DNA of 64,000 nt from assembly GCF_010728925.1 (NCBI RefSeq), contig NZ_AP022608.1, positions 5,828,001-5,892,000 of the forward strand, written 5' to 3'. A program made the position numbers and the translations under genes. Shown piece by piece: positions 18,228 to 29,774 of the stretch; positions within the stretch are counted from its first letter, which is position 1, and each line of letters starts with the position of its first letter. The notes beneath the pieces are model-generated. The model saw only the letters and a program-made list of their open reading frames with translations. It was not told where the DNA came from and searched no databases. The stretch comes from Mycolicibacterium gadium. GTDB lineage: Bacteria > Actinomycetota > Actinomycetes > Mycobacteriales > Mycobacteriaceae.

Positions 18228-19894
18228 CTTCGGGAAACGGTCAAGGATCGTCGGCCATCCGCAAGACCATGCGACTGCCCGGCTCGGTCGCCGAGATCGA
18301 GGCGAGCCCGGCCGGACCCGAGGTCGGCGCGTTCTTCGATCTCGACGGCACGCTCGTCGCCGGCTTCACCGGTGTGGTCATGACGCAGGACCGGCTTCGT
18401 CGCCGCCAGATGTCGGTCGGGGAGTTCATCGGCATGGTGCAGGCCGGGCTCAACCACCAGCTTGGGCGTTCCGAATTCGAGGACCTCATCGGCAAGGGCG
18501 CTCGCATGCTGCGTGGCAATTCCCTCGACGACATCGACGAGTTGGCCGAGCGTCTGTTCGTCCAGAAGATCGTGAGCCGCATCTATCCCGAGATGCGTGA
18601 GCTCGTCCGAGCGCACATGGCCCGCGGTCACACCGTGGTGCTCAGTTCGTCGGCGTTGACGGTGCAGGTCGAGCCGGTCGCGCGGTTCCTCGGCATCAAA
18701 AACGTGTTGAGCAACAAGTTCGAGACCGACGAGCAAGGCCTGCTGACCGGCGAGGTGCTCAGGCCCATCATCTGGGGGCCGGGTAAGGCCAGGGCGGTGC
18801 AGGCGTTCGCCGCCAAGAACAGCGTCGACCTGGCGAAGAGCTATTTCTACGCCGACGGTGACGAAGACGTCGCGTTGATGTATCTGGTCGGCAATCCGCG
18901 GCCCACCAACCCGGCGGGCAAGCTCGCGGCGGTCGCCGCCAAACGTGGCTGGCCGGTGCTGAGATTCTCCAGCCGCAGTGGCAGCAGCCCGGTGTCGCAG
19001 CTGCGCACCGCCGCGGGCATCGCGACGATGATGCCGATCGCCGCAGGCGCTATCGGACTCGGCCTGCTCACCCGCAATCGGCGCACCGGCGTCAACTTCT
19101 TCACGTCGACGTTCGGCCGGACACTTCTCACGACCATCGGTGTCGATCTCAATGTGCTCGGCAGGGAGAACCTGACCGCCGAACGGCCCGCGGTGTTCAT
19201 CTTCAATCACCGAAACCAGGCCGACCCGCTGATCGCCGGGAGACTCGTCGAATCCAACTTCACGTCGGTCGGCAAGAAGGAACTCGAGAAGGACCCCATC
19301 GTCGGCACGATGGGCAGGATCATGGACGCGGCGTTCATCGATCGTGACGATCCGCAGAAGGCGATCGAGGGACTGAAAAAGGTCGAGGAGCTCGCGCGCA
19401 AGGGGCTGTCGATCCTCATCGCACCCGAGGGCACCCGGCTGGACACCACCGAGGTCGGCCCGTTCAAGAAGGGCCCGTTCCGTATCGCGATGTCGGCGGG
19501 AATCCCCATCGTGCCCATCGTGATTCGCAACGCCGAGGTGATCGCCGCCCGCGATTCGAGCACGTTCAATCCCGGCATCGTCGACGTCGTCGTGTATCCG
19601 CCGATCCCCGTCGACGATTGGACTCATGACAACCTGTCCGAGCGCATCGCCGAGGTACGCGACCTCTACCTCGACACGCTGAGGGACTGGCCGCGGGACG
19701 AGCTGCCCACTCCGGAGCTGTACCGTCGCGCGGCTCCCAAGAAGGCAGCGAAGAAGGCGGCGAACAAAACCCCCGCCAAGAAAGCCCCTGCCAAGAAAGC
19801 GGCCGCCAAATCGACGGCCAAGAAGGCGGAGGCGAAGAAGACCCCCGTGAAGAAGGCGGCGACGAAAAAGGCTGCGCCGAAAGGCCGGCCGTGA
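18224..19894 (+). CDS. plsC: Bifunctional HAD phosphatase / 1-acylglycerol-3-phosphate acyltransferase
   Basis: A 556-residue fusion. Residues about 30-270 are a HAD-IB hydrolase ([12 protein letters not shown] nucleophile motif; [16 protein letters not shown] final motif). Residues about 300-500 are a PlsC acyltransferase with FNHRNQADP (HxxxxD-type catalytic motif) and APEGTRLD. The last 50 or so residues are almost pure Lys/Ala/Pro/Thr repeats ([21 protein letters not shown]), like the tail of mycobacterial HupB or histone H1. ATG 18224 overlaps the upstream stop and GTG 19891 of plsB2 overlaps the end. It probably makes phosphatidic acid; the HAD half may act on a phosphorylated lipid intermediate. 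Confidence 0.9.
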   Translation: MTSGNGQGSSAIRKTMRLPGSVAEIEASPAGPEVGAFFDLDGTLVAGFTGVVMTQDRLRRRQMSVGEFIGMVQAGLNHQLGRSEFEDLIGKGARMLRGNSLDDIDELAERLFVQKIVSRIYPEMRELVRAHMARGHTVVLSSSALTVQVEPVARFLGIKNVLSNKFETDEQGLLTGEVLRPIIWGPGKARAVQAFAAKNSVDLAKSYFYADGDEDVALMYLVGNPRPTNPAGKLAAVAAKRGWPVLRFSSRSGSSPVSQLRTAAGIATMMPIAAGAIGLGLLTRNRRTGVNFFTSTFGRTLLTTIGVDLNVLGRENLTAERPAVFIFNHRNQADPLIAGRLVESNFTSVGKKELEKDPIVGTMGRIMDAAFIDRDDPQKAIEGLKKVEELARKGLSILIAPEGTRLDTTEVGPFKKGPFRIAMSAGIPIVPIVIRNAEVIAARDSSTFNPGIVDVVVYPPIPVDDWTHDNLSERIAEVRDLYLDTLRDWPRDELPTPELYRRAAPKKAAKKAANKTPAKKAPAKKAAAKSTAKKAEAKKTPVKKAATKKAAPKGRP

Positions 19895-22230
19895 AGTTCA
19901 GCGCGGACCAGGCCGCACCGTTCACCGCAACCGACGACTCGCTGGTGCTGGCGTCGGTGTCGTCGCCGGCCGAGCAGGAACTGCTCAACGACTGGCTGGA
20001 ACAGCAGCGCCGCGAGCATCCCGATGCCAAGGTCGACGTGTTACGGCTGCCGCACGACGATCCGCCCCCTGGCGTGCTCGCTCAGCTCGTCGCCGAGCTC
20101 GAGGCCGACGAGGATCGGTCCGTTGTCCCCGTGCGGGTGTTCTGGGTGCCGGGCGGCCTACCGACCCGGTCGAAGGTGGTGTCGCTGCTGTCGGGTCGCG
20201 ACACCTATCGGCCGCCGGAGCTTATCCAGCGCCGCATCCTGCGCAAGGATCCGTCTCGCGCGCGGGTGGTCGCCGGTGAGCCGGCGAAGGTCTCAGAGCT
20301 TCGGCAGCAGTGGGCCGACACCACGGTCGCCGAGAACTCTCGTGAATTCGCGCGATTCGTGATGCGCCGCGCAGCGTTGGCGATCGAACGCGTCGAGCTG
20401 CGCCTGTTGGGGCCGGAATACAAGTCCCCGCGCCTGATGAAACCGGAGATCCTGGCCTCATCTCGGTTTCGCGAAGGCCTGGAACAGATCCCGGATGCGA
20501 CCGTCGAAAAGGCGGGGGAGATGCTCGACGAGCTCTCCACCGGCTGGAGTCGCTTTTCGGTCGATCTGATCCCGTCGCTGGGCCGCGCCATCTTCAGCCG
20601 CGGGTTCGATCCCAACGTCGACTACGACCGCGCCGAAGTCGAGGCGATGCGAGACAACCTGGAGAATCATCCCGCGGTGCTGCTGTTCTCCCACCGGTCT
20701 TACCTCGACGGTGTGATCGTGCCGGTGGCAATGCAGGAGAATCGACTGCCACCGGTTCACACCTTCGCGGGCATCAACCTGTCCTTCGGGTTCATGGGGC
20801 CGCTGATGCGTCATTCGGGCGTGATCTTCCTGCGCCGCAAGCTCGACGACCCGCTGTACAAATACGTGCTGCGCCAATTCGTCGGCTACATCGTCGAGAA
20901 GCGCTTCAACCTGAGCTGGTCTATCGAGGGCACCCGCTCACGCACTGGAAAGATGTTGCCCCCCAAGCTCGGTCTGCTCGCCTACGTCGCTGACGCGTAT
21001 CTCGACGGCCGCAGCGACGACATCCTGCTACAGCCGGTATCGATCAGCTTTGACCAGTTGCACGAAACCGCCGAATACGCCGCGTACGCGCGAGGAGGCG
21101 AGAAGACGCCCGAGGGTCTGTCCTGGATGTACAACTTCATCAAGGCGCAGGGCGAACGCAACTACGGCAAGATCTACGTCCGATTTCCCGCGGCGGTGTC
21201 GATGCGTGAATACCTCGGCGCCCCACACGGTCCGATGGCCACCGACGAGGCCGCCAAACGCCTGGCCATGCAGAAGATGGCCTTCGAGGTGTCGTGGCGG
21301 ATCCTGCGGGCAACGCCGGTCAATGCAACCGCGTTGGTGTCGGCGCTGCTGCTGACCACCCGCGGTGTCGCCCTGACCCTCGATCAGCTGCACCACACGT
21401 TGCAGGACGCGCTGGATTATCTGGAGCGCAAGCAAACTCCGATGACCAACAGCGCGTTGCGATTGCGCACTTCCGACGGGGTGCGCGCCGCACTCGACGC
21501 ACTGTCCAACGGACATCCGGTCACGTGTGTCGACGGTGGCCGCGAGCCGGTGTGGCGGATCGCGCCCGAGGACGAGCACGAAGCGGCGTTCTACCGCAAC
21601 ACGCTCATCGACGCGTTCCTCGAAACGTCGATCGTCGACTTGGCGCTGGCGTACTCGGCGCGCGCCGAAGGTGACCGCCTGGAAGCGTTTTGGAGCCAGG
21701 CGATGCGGCTGCGCGCTCTGCTGAAGTTCGACTTCTACTTCGCCGACTCCGCCGCGTTCCGCGAGCATGTGGCCGAAGAGATGTCCTGGCACCAGGACTG
21801 GGAGTCGCACGTCGCGTCGGGAGACGTCGACAGCGTGCTACGCGCCAAGCGTCCACTCATCGCCGGCGCGATGCTGCGACCGTTCTTCGAGGCGTACGAG
21901 ATCGTGGCGGACGTGTTACGTGAGTCGCCCCCCGACATCGACGAGAAGGCGCTGACCAAGCGCGCGCTGGGGCTCGGCAATCAATACAGCGCGCAGCACC
22001 GGGTACAGAGCAATGAGTCGGTATCCGCCCTGTTGTTCGCGACAGCTCGTCAGGTGGTCGCCGACCAGGATCTGCTGACACCGGCCGCTGATCTGGACGA
22101 GCGACGCACAGCGTTCGCCTACGAGTTGCGCGGCATTCTGCGCGACATGGACAAGGTCGAGCAGTTCTCCCGCGAGCAGTTCTATGCGCGCGAGGTCGCG
22201 CGCCGCAACCTCCGCACCGAACCGGCCTAG
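19891..22230 (+). CDS. plsB2: Glycerol-3-phosphate acyltransferase
   Basis: A 779-residue PlsB-type enzyme that acylates sn-glycerol-3-phosphate in the first step of phospholipid and triacylglycerol synthesis, usually at the inner membrane. The acyltransferase motifs are present: [15 protein letters not shown] (catalytic HxxxxD), [17 protein letters not shown], and [12 protein letters not shown]. The large size and C-terminal helical extension match bacterial PlsB. The gene starts with GTG inside the end of plsC, so the three-gene unit WS/DGAT-plsC-plsB2 is probably one transcript. Confidence 0.93.
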   Translation: MKFSADQAAPFTATDDSLVLASVSSPAEQELLNDWLEQQRREHPDAKVDVLRLPHDDPPPGVLAQLVAELEADEDRSVVPVRVFWVPGGLPTRSKVVSLLSGRDTYRPPELIQRRILRKDPSRARVVAGEPAKVSELRQQWADTTVAENSREFARFVMRRAALAIERVELRLLGPEYKSPRLMKPEILASSRFREGLEQIPDATVEKAGEMLDELSTGWSRFSVDLIPSLGRAIFSRGFDPNVDYDRAEVEAMRDNLENHPAVLLFSHRSYLDGVIVPVAMQENRLPPVHTFAGINLSFGFMGPLMRHSGVIFLRRKLDDPLYKYVLRQFVGYIVEKRFNLSWSIEGTRSRTGKMLPPKLGLLAYVADAYLDGRSDDILLQPVSISFDQLHETAEYAAYARGGEKTPEGLSWMYNFIKAQGERNYGKIYVRFPAAVSMREYLGAPHGPMATDEAAKRLAMQKMAFEVSWRILRATPVNATALVSALLLTTRGVALTLDQLHHTLQDALDYLERKQTPMTNSALRLRTSDGVRAALDALSNGHPVTCVDGGREPVWRIAPEDEHEAAFYRNTLIDAFLETSIVDLALAYSARAEGDRLEAFWSQAMRLRALLKFDFYFADSAAFREHVAEEMSWHQDWESHVASGDVDSVLRAKRPLIAGAMLRPFFEAYEIVADVLRESPPDIDEKALTKRALGLGNQYSAQHRVQSNESVSALLFATARQVVADQDLLTPAADLDERRTAFAYELRGILRDMDKVEQFSREQFYAREVARRNLRTEPA

Positions 22231-22299
22231 CGGCTCGCCCACCACGCAATCCGGATATCGCCTGCGGGGCGGCGAACGGTCACGCCATACGCTGAACAG

Positions 22300-24306
22300 A
22301 TGACCACGGTCGCATCCCGCGTGCGCACCGGCCCGGTGTGGCCGGTGCTGGTCGGTGTCGCCGTGCTGGCCGGCGCGGTCGCGGCGGGTCTGGCCGCGCT
22401 GTCCCTCACGGATGCGCTGACGGCGACGGGGTTGCCCGATCCGGGTCCGGTGACCACCTATGGCCTGCCGTTTGTCCGCGCAGCGGGGGAGATCGCCGCC
22501 GTGATCGCGGTCGGGTCGTTCCTGTTCGCCGCGTTCCTGGTGCCCCCGCAGGCCAACGGGGTGCTCGACGCGGGCGGCTACCGTGCGCTGCGGATCGGCA
22601 CTTTCGCCTCCGGCGTGTGGACCGTCTGCGCCGCGTTGCTGGTCCCGCTGACCGTGTCCGACGTCACCGGGCAGCCCATCTCCTCGCGTTTGGATCCGTC
22701 CGCGATCTGGTCGGTAGCAAGTCTGGTCGAAACCGCCGGGGCGTGGCGGTGGACCGCCTTCATCGCCGCTGGCGTGACCATCGCCAGCATCCCGGTCCTG
22801 CGCTGGTCGCCGACCCCGCTGCTGTTCGCCGGGGCCCTGACCACCCTGCTGCCGTTGGGGTTGACCGGTCACTCGGCCGCTGGCGGTTCTCACGATCTGG
22901 CCACCAACAGCCTGCTCATCCACCTCGTGGCCGGCGCGATCTGGGCCGGCGGATTGCTGGCGCTGCTGGTGCACGCGCTGCGCGGTGGCGAGCATGCCTA
23001 CCTGGCGGCGCGTCGATTTTCGGCGGTCGCACTCTGGTGCTTCGTCGCCATGGCGTTCAGCGGTGTCGTCAACGCTCTCGTCCGGGTGCAGCCCTCAGAC
23101 CTATTCGACACCACGTACGGCTGGCTGATCCTGGCCAAGGCGACGGCGCTGTGCGTACTCGGTGCGCTCGGTTGGTTGCAACGCCGTCGCGGTGTTGCCA
23201 CGCTCGGGGCGGACCCTTTGGCGCGCACTCCGTTGATCAGGTTCGCGCTCGCCGAAGCGGTGGTGTTCGGCCTGACATTCGGTATCGCCGTCGCGCTGGG
23301 GCGGACACCGCCTCCTGCGCCCCCGATCTTCAATCCCTCTATCCCGGTGATCGAAATCGGCTATGACCTCGCAGGTCCACCGACCCTGGCCCGCATCCTG
23401 TTCGACTGGCGCTTCGACCTGGTATTCGGCACGGCCGCCATCGTGTTCGCGGTCGTGTACGTGGCCGCCGTCATCAGGCTGCGGCGCCGCGGCGACACGT
23501 GGCCGATCGGCCGTACGGTGGCATGGCTCCTGGGTTGCCTGGTGCTCCTGTTCGCCACGTCATCAGGCGTCGGCAGGTATATGCCGGCCATGTTCAGCAT
23601 GCACATGGCCGCGCACATGCTGCTGTCGATGCTCGCGCCGATCCTGCTCGTGCTCGGGGCTCCCGTCACGCTCGCGTTGCGGGCGCTACCCGCCGCTGGC
23701 CGCGATGATCCGCCGGGGCCGAGGGAGTGGCTGCTCGCCGCGCTGCACTCTCGGGTGTCTCGGGTGCTCACCAATCCTTTTGTCGCGACCTTCCTGTTCG
23801 TCGCGGGGTTCTACGGGCTCTACTTCGGCGGCATCTTCGACGCGGCGGTGGACAGCCACCCCGCCCACCTCGCGATGAATCTGCACTTCCTTCTGACCGG
23901 CTATCTGTTCTATTGGGTGGTGATCGGTGTCGACCCGACCCCGCGGCCGATCCCGCCGCTGGGCAAGGTCGGGATGGTGTTCGCCTCGCTGCCGTTCCAC
24001 GCGTTCTTCGGGGTCGTGTTGATGAGCACGAACACGGTTCTGGGAGAGCCGTTCTACAAGTCGTTGCAGCTGTACTGGCACAATGACCTGCTCGGTGATC
24101 AGCGGCTGGGTGGTGGAATCGCCTGGGCCGCAGGCGAGTTACCGCTCGTCATCGTGATGGCCGCACTGCTGATCCAGTGGCGCCGCAGCGACGAGCGCAC
24201 CGCGAAGAGGCTGGACCGCGCCGCCGATCGGGACGACGAGGCCGACCTCGCCGCCTACAACAGGATGCTCGCCGAGCTTGCCCGTCGCGAGGAGCCGTCC
24301 CAGTAG
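22300..24306 (+). CDS. Integral membrane protein: CopD-like plus cytochrome c oxidase assembly (CtaG/caa3-type) domain
   Basis: A 668-residue polytopic membrane protein (about 14-16 hydrophobic segments). The N-terminal half resembles copper-resistance protein D; the C-terminal half resembles the caa3-type oxidase assembly factor, with His/Met-rich helices MFSMHMAAHMLLSMLAPILL, DSHPAHLAMNLHFLL and VDPTPRPIPP. It is similar in size and layout to Rv0102. The likely role is copper handling or delivery for respiratory oxidase assembly. The acidic C-terminal tail is cytoplasmic. It stands alone, convergent with the next gene. Confidence 0.82.
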   Translation: MTTVASRVRTGPVWPVLVGVAVLAGAVAAGLAALSLTDALTATGLPDPGPVTTYGLPFVRAAGEIAAVIAVGSFLFAAFLVPPQANGVLDAGGYRALRIGTFASGVWTVCAALLVPLTVSDVTGQPISSRLDPSAIWSVASLVETAGAWRWTAFIAAGVTIASIPVLRWSPTPLLFAGALTTLLPLGLTGHSAAGGSHDLATNSLLIHLVAGAIWAGGLLALLVHALRGGEHAYLAARRFSAVALWCFVAMAFSGVVNALVRVQPSDLFDTTYGWLILAKATALCVLGALGWLQRRRGVATLGADPLARTPLIRFALAEAVVFGLTFGIAVALGRTPPPAPPIFNPSIPVIEIGYDLAGPPTLARILFDWRFDLVFGTAAIVFAVVYVAAVIRLRRRGDTWPIGRTVAWLLGCLVLLFATSSGVGRYMPAMFSMHMAAHMLLSMLAPILLVLGAPVTLALRALPAAGRDDPPGPREWLLAALHSRVSRVLTNPFVATFLFVAGFYGLYFGGIFDAAVDSHPAHLAMNLHFLLTGYLFYWVVIGVDPTPRPIPPLGKVGMVFASLPFHAFFGVVLMSTNTVLGEPFYKSLQLYWHNDLLGDQRLGGGIAWAAGELPLVIVMAALLIQWRRSDERTAKRLDRAADRDDEADLAAYNRMLAELARREEPSQ

Positions 24307-24312
24307 CGGTCG

Positions 24313-24711
24313 CTAGACGGCCCGTGCCGCAACGGCGGCGGGCCAGCTGCCATAGTGACTGATGTCGGGGCCGGTGTCAGCAGAAGCATCGCAACTGAAT
24401 CCGGTTCGCCATGTGCCGTCGTCGAACTCGACCTTGCCGAGCTGCATGGGCGCGGGCAGCGCCGCGAGGAACAAGCCGAGTAAGCGCGGGGAGAGCAGCC
24501 AGCGGTGACCCATGATCGAGGCGCCCGCAGCGCCGTCGGGCACGCGGGTGACGGCGGGCTTGGGCGGGTCAGTCGGGAGCACCGACATCCGGTACCTGGG
24601 GACCGTCGTGATCTCGCCGGCCCACCGCGCGCCCAAATCCGTGAGTTCGTGCGACAGCGGTCCACCACGCAGGTGCGCGCCGAACACCACCAACTCCAGG
24701 TCCTCGCTCAT
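24313..24711 (-). CDS. Stand-alone allophanate hydrolase C-terminal-like protein
   Basis: A 132-residue protein with the fold and motifs of the C-terminal domain of allophanate hydrolase (AtzF/DUR1,2): VFGAHLRGGPLSHELTDLGA at the start, PRYRMSVLPTDPPKPAVTRV, PAPMQLGKVEFDDGTWRTGF and DISHYGSWPAA at the end. In the full enzyme this domain acts with an amidase half; no amidase gene is nearby. The domain also resembles gamma-glutamylcyclotransferase-like folds, so an independent small-molecule role is possible. Confidence 0.75.
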   Translation of the reverse strand: MSEDLELVVFGAHLRGGPLSHELTDLGARWAGEITTVPRYRMSVLPTDPPKPAVTRVPDGAAGASIMGHRWLLSPRLLGLFLAALPAPMQLGKVEFDDGTWRTGFSCDASADTGPDISHYGSWPAAVAARAV

Positions 24712-24808
24712 GGGGCTTCAATGTACGGGGCATCGTCGCCGCCGCGCGCGGTAAACGCTTGCCGAATAGGAAGTTAACGCACGCATATTCGCGAGATGCT
24801 CACGCTGC

Positions 24809-25933
24809 ATGCCGCCCAGCGGTGACACTATTGATGCCGTGACCGGTGTCGACTTCTCGTTGCTGGACGTTCCGCGCGACCGACCCGTCGAGGACCCGGA
24901 CGCGTTTTTGCGCGCCGCGATCGCATGGCATTTCGGTGACGACACCGGCTGCGCGTTCTGGCTAAGGGCGGCGAAGGACCTGGACTTCGACCCGCTGACC
25001 GAGGTCACGACCTTCGGCGATCTTCGCAGGTTTCCGAACCTGCTCCCTGAACTCCGCGATGCCCCTGTGGAGGATCTGATCCCGCGCGGGTATGGCGACC
25101 CGGCGCCGGTCCCGCTGATCTTCGAATCGGGCGGAACCACCGGGGCGCCGAAGCGCACCGCGCAGCTGCCCGACTGGGTTGAGCAGGTAACCCGTTGGCA
25201 GGTCCAGGATTTCGCGACGGGCGGCTTCGTGGCCGGCAGAGGATTGGCTTGCCTGATGCCGAGCGGTCCGCACGGCGTCGGCTACTTCTCGCGTGAGGTT
25301 TCGCGGCGGTTGGGAGCGGCATTTCACGGCGTCGACCTTGATCCGCGCTGGGTGAAGAAGCTCGCCGCACGGGGTGCCGTCGCCGAGGTGTCGATGTACG
25401 TCGACCATGTCCTCGAACAGGCGAAGTTCATCCTGCAGACCCAGAACGTCGCCAATCTGCACACGTCGCCGCCGCTGTTCGACGCCATCGCGCGCAACGA
25501 CCGTCTCGTGGATCTGGTCAACGAGCGCATCCGCTATGTACTGCTCAGTGGCGCGCATGTCGACGTCGACACACTGGAGTTGCTGCGAGACATCTTCCCG
25601 CAGACCACGATCACGATGGCGTTCGGCAGCACGATGATCCTGTCGCAGGCGCTCACCCGCTCGGCACCGGATGGCCAGTTCGTGTTCCACCCCCGTGCGC
25701 CCTACATCGTGTTCTGGGTGGTCGACCCCGACACCGGCGAACGGGTGGGGAAGGGGCAGCGCGGTCAGGTGGTGATGAACCACGTCAGCAAGGGCATGTT
25801 CATCCCGAACAATCTCGAACGCGACACCGCGACTCGCATGCCGGGATTGTCCGGCCAGATCGGGGATTCGCTGAGCGAGGTCGCGCCGGTGGCGACCTTC
25901 GAAGGAGAAGTGGTCGTCGAGGGCGTGTACTGA
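24809..25933 (+). CDS. LuxE/PaaK-like AMP-binding acyl-activating protein
   Basis: A 374-residue protein (ATG 24809; GTG 24839 equally possible, neither with a good ribosome-binding site). The adenylation P-loop reads FESGGTTGAPKRT, as in LuxE and phenylacetate-CoA ligase-like enzymes, and the MAFGSTMIL and GQRGQVVMNHVSKG segments fit the AMP-binding core. It is shorter than a full acyl-CoA synthetase and lacks the usual C-terminal lid, like LuxE. The reductase gene starts 2 bases after its stop. I infer that it activates a carboxylic acid and hands the acyl group to the reductase. Databases often call such proteins phenazine biosynthesis related, which sequence does not prove. Confidence 0.75.
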   Translation: MPPSGDTIDAVTGVDFSLLDVPRDRPVEDPDAFLRAAIAWHFGDDTGCAFWLRAAKDLDFDPLTEVTTFGDLRRFPNLLPELRDAPVEDLIPRGYGDPAPVPLIFESGGTTGAPKRTAQLPDWVEQVTRWQVQDFATGGFVAGRGLACLMPSGPHGVGYFSREVSRRLGAAFHGVDLDPRWVKKLAARGAVAEVSMYVDHVLEQAKFILQTQNVANLHTSPPLFDAIARNDRLVDLVNERIRYVLLSGAHVDVDTLELLRDIFPQTTITMAFGSTMILSQALTRSAPDGQFVFHPRAPYIVFWVVDPDTGERVGKGQRGQVVMNHVSKGMFIPNNLERDTATRMPGLSGQIGDSLSEVAPVATFEGEVVVEGVY

Positions 25934-25935
25934 CC

Positions 25936-27294
25936 GTGACCGTCCTCGACGCCCTGGGGCCCGGCGGCGAATACCGAACCCGCAAGCGCGAATTGATCAC
26001 CGACATCTCCGGCTCCCCGGTCGCCGAGATCACCGTCGCGCCACCGCTCTATGTGGCGCGCACCGTCAACGCACTACGCAAGACGCGGCCGCTGACCGCC
26101 GCCGCGCGCGATGCGGCACTGGCTCGCGCGGCGACGATGTTCCTGTCCGATGAGATCGCCGGGCTTGACTTCGAGGGCTACGTCGACATGGCCAGCCGGG
26201 TGTCGGGTCTGCCGATCGCGGTGACGCGTGCGGGCGCGCGCAGCGTGGCGGACCAGGTGACCGCCGTGGACGAATCGGTGCGCGCGGCCCAGCCACGTGG
26301 CGCCGAACGTGACCAGCATGCGATCCACGGCGGCGGCGCAGTGTGGGCTCGCCGCGGCGAGGTGTTCGCGGTGCACGCGTCGGGCAACGCCCCAGGGGTG
26401 CACGGACTTTGGCCACAGGCGCTTGCGTTGGGATACCGAGTGGCGGTGCGACCATCGCGTCGCGAACCTTTCACCGGACAGCGATTGATCGCCGCTTTGC
26501 GCGAGAGTGGATTTCGCGCGGAAGACGTCTGTTATCTGCCTACCGACTACGCGGGTGCCGACGAGATCATTCGGGCGGCGGACCTTGCGATGGTCTACGG
26601 CGACCAGGACGTGGTCGACAAGTACGCCTTGGATCCGTCGGTCTTGGTGAACGGACCCGGGCGGGCGAAGATCCTGGTGACCGCCGATCAGGACTGGCGC
26701 GAACACCTCGAGATGATCGTCGAGTCGATTTGCACATTCGGCGGAACGGCGTGCGTCAACGCCACCGCGGTGTTGGTCGAGGGTGACGCCGCGGCGGTGG
26801 CCGACGCGATTGCGGAACGGCTCTCGACGCTGGTTCCGCTGTCGATCAGCGACGAGGCGGCTGTGCTCCCGGTGATGTCGACGGCCGCCGCGCGAAGGAT
26901 CGCGCAGTTCCTCGGCGTTCGCGCCGCCGGGACGACGGCCCTGCTGGGCGCCGACCAGGTGGTCGCCGATCTCGGTGACGGGACCGCCGCCCTGCGCCCT
27001 GCTGTTCACCTGCTCCCGCGCCCCGATGTTGTCAGGTTGAACACCGAACTGGCGTTCCCGTGCGTGTGGGTGTCGACGTGGGCGCGCGACGATGGACTCG
27101 AACCGCTGCGCCGATCGCTGGTGGTCACCGCGATCACCGAGGACGAGCAGCTGGTGAGCGACCTTGTCGACGAGCCGACGATCCCGAATGTCTACAGCGG
27201 TCGGTTTCCCACGTGGTTCAGTGCCCCGCACATCCCGCATGACGGGTTTCTCGCCGACTTTTTGATGCGCAACAAGGGCTTCATCCGCGGCTGA
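25936..27294 (+). CDS. LuxC-like acyl reductase (aldehyde dehydrogenase fold)
   Basis: A 452-residue protein of the aldehyde dehydrogenase superfamily closest in layout to LuxC fatty acid reductases. The segment AVHASGNAPGVHGLWPQALA and the VRPSRREPFTGQRL region fit the nucleotide-binding half. ESICTFGGTACVNATAVL holds candidate catalytic Cys residues, and NTELAFPCVWVSTW lies near the C terminus. GTG 25936 follows the LuxE-like stop by 2 bases, so both are translated together. The pair would reduce an activated acid to an aldehyde; the electron donor is presumably NADPH. Substrate unknown. No luxAB or other luminescence gene is present. Confidence 0.75.
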   Translation: MTVLDALGPGGEYRTRKRELITDISGSPVAEITVAPPLYVARTVNALRKTRPLTAAARDAALARAATMFLSDEIAGLDFEGYVDMASRVSGLPIAVTRAGARSVADQVTAVDESVRAAQPRGAERDQHAIHGGGAVWARRGEVFAVHASGNAPGVHGLWPQALALGYRVAVRPSRREPFTGQRLIAALRESGFRAEDVCYLPTDYAGADEIIRAADLAMVYGDQDVVDKYALDPSVLVNGPGRAKILVTADQDWREHLEMIVESICTFGGTACVNATAVLVEGDAAAVADAIAERLSTLVPLSISDEAAVLPVMSTAAARRIAQFLGVRAAGTTALLGADQVVADLGDGTAALRPAVHLLPRPDVVRLNTELAFPCVWVSTWARDDGLEPLRRSLVVTAITEDEQLVSDLVDEPTIPNVYSGRFPTWFSAPHIPHDGFLADFLMRNKGFIRG

Positions 27295-27443
27295 GGCGCC
27301 GGCTATCCACAACCACGGACTCATCCACAGCCGCTTGGCGGCGTCAACGCTTCCGCAGCCTCGATGTCGGCGGCCCGACGGTCAATGGGGGTGTCACCGA
27401 CGCGCCGGGTCGCCGGCCGTCGCACGTAATGAAAGGAAGCAAC

Positions 27444-27902
27444 ATGTTCGAGACGCCGTTTCACATCGTCGGCAATATCGTCACCGATCCGATCCACCGC
27501 CAGGTCGGCGAGCAGGAGATGGTCAGGTTCCGCGTCGCCAGCAATTCCCGCCGCCGCACCGCCGAAGGAACATGGGAGCCGGGTAACTCGTTGTTCGTGA
27601 CGGTGACCTGCTGGGGGCGCGCGGTCGCCGGTGCCAGCGCCGGTCTCGTGAAGGGCGATCCGGTGATCGTCGTCGGACACGTCTACACCAGCGAGTACGA
27701 GGACCGTGACGGCAACCGGCGCTCGTCGGTCGAGGTACGGGCGACATCCGTCGGTCCAGATCTGGCCCGCTGCACCGCCCGCATCGACCGGGCCAGACAA
27801 CCGGCCGACGCGCAGGTCACCGAACTTGCCGACGAAACCTCCGACGCCAGCGATGATGGCGCCGCCGACGAGTCAGGCCGGGAGCTGCCACTGTCGGCGT
27901 AG
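27444..27902 (+). CDS. ssb: Single-stranded DNA-binding protein, second SSB paralogue
   Basis: A 152-residue OB-fold protein: FHIVGNIVTDPIHRQVG, then FRVASNSRRRTAEGTWEPG, VTVTCWGRAVAG and VIVVGHVYTSEYEDRDG follow the SSB domain order. The acidic, low-complexity tail lacks the usual final DDDIPF-type hexapeptide (it ends SGRELPLSA), so protein recruitment may differ from the main SSB. AAAGGAAG before ATG 27444 decides the start over ATG 27429. By synteny it is the mycobacterial SSB paralogue Rv2478c. EttA follows after 105 bases. Confidence 0.88.
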   Translation: MFETPFHIVGNIVTDPIHRQVGEQEMVRFRVASNSRRRTAEGTWEPGNSLFVTVTCWGRAVAGASAGLVKGDPVIVVGHVYTSEYEDRDGNRRSSVEVRATSVGPDLARCTARIDRARQPADAQVTELADETSDASDDGAADESGRELPLSA

Positions 27903-28007
27903 CCGCAGGCACACGGTCGGCTCGACCGTAGGGGCCACGCCTAGGATGGTCGGCGGCTTGAAGTATCGAGAACGACTCGACCCTCTTTTGAAAGGCAACA
28001 CCACGGC

Positions 28008-29681
<1,674 letters not shown>

Positions 29682-29774
29682 TGTCCATCGTGCGGACCAC
29701 GTGGTCGCCTGCTCGTCGAGCCGGCGACGACGTCCAATGACGGGCGGTCCACGGGTACAGGCGAGGAGCGTGGC

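Noticed and set aside
18059-19627. Very long open frame on the minus strand opposite plsC
   Set aside because: GC-rich codon bias leaves the opposite strand open; the plus-strand protein has clear catalytic motifs and operon overlaps, the minus one has none.
27303-27330. Two ATCCACA motifs resembling DnaA boxes
   Set aside because: Only two partial matches in a short gap, and this is not near dnaA or dnaN; no origin features.
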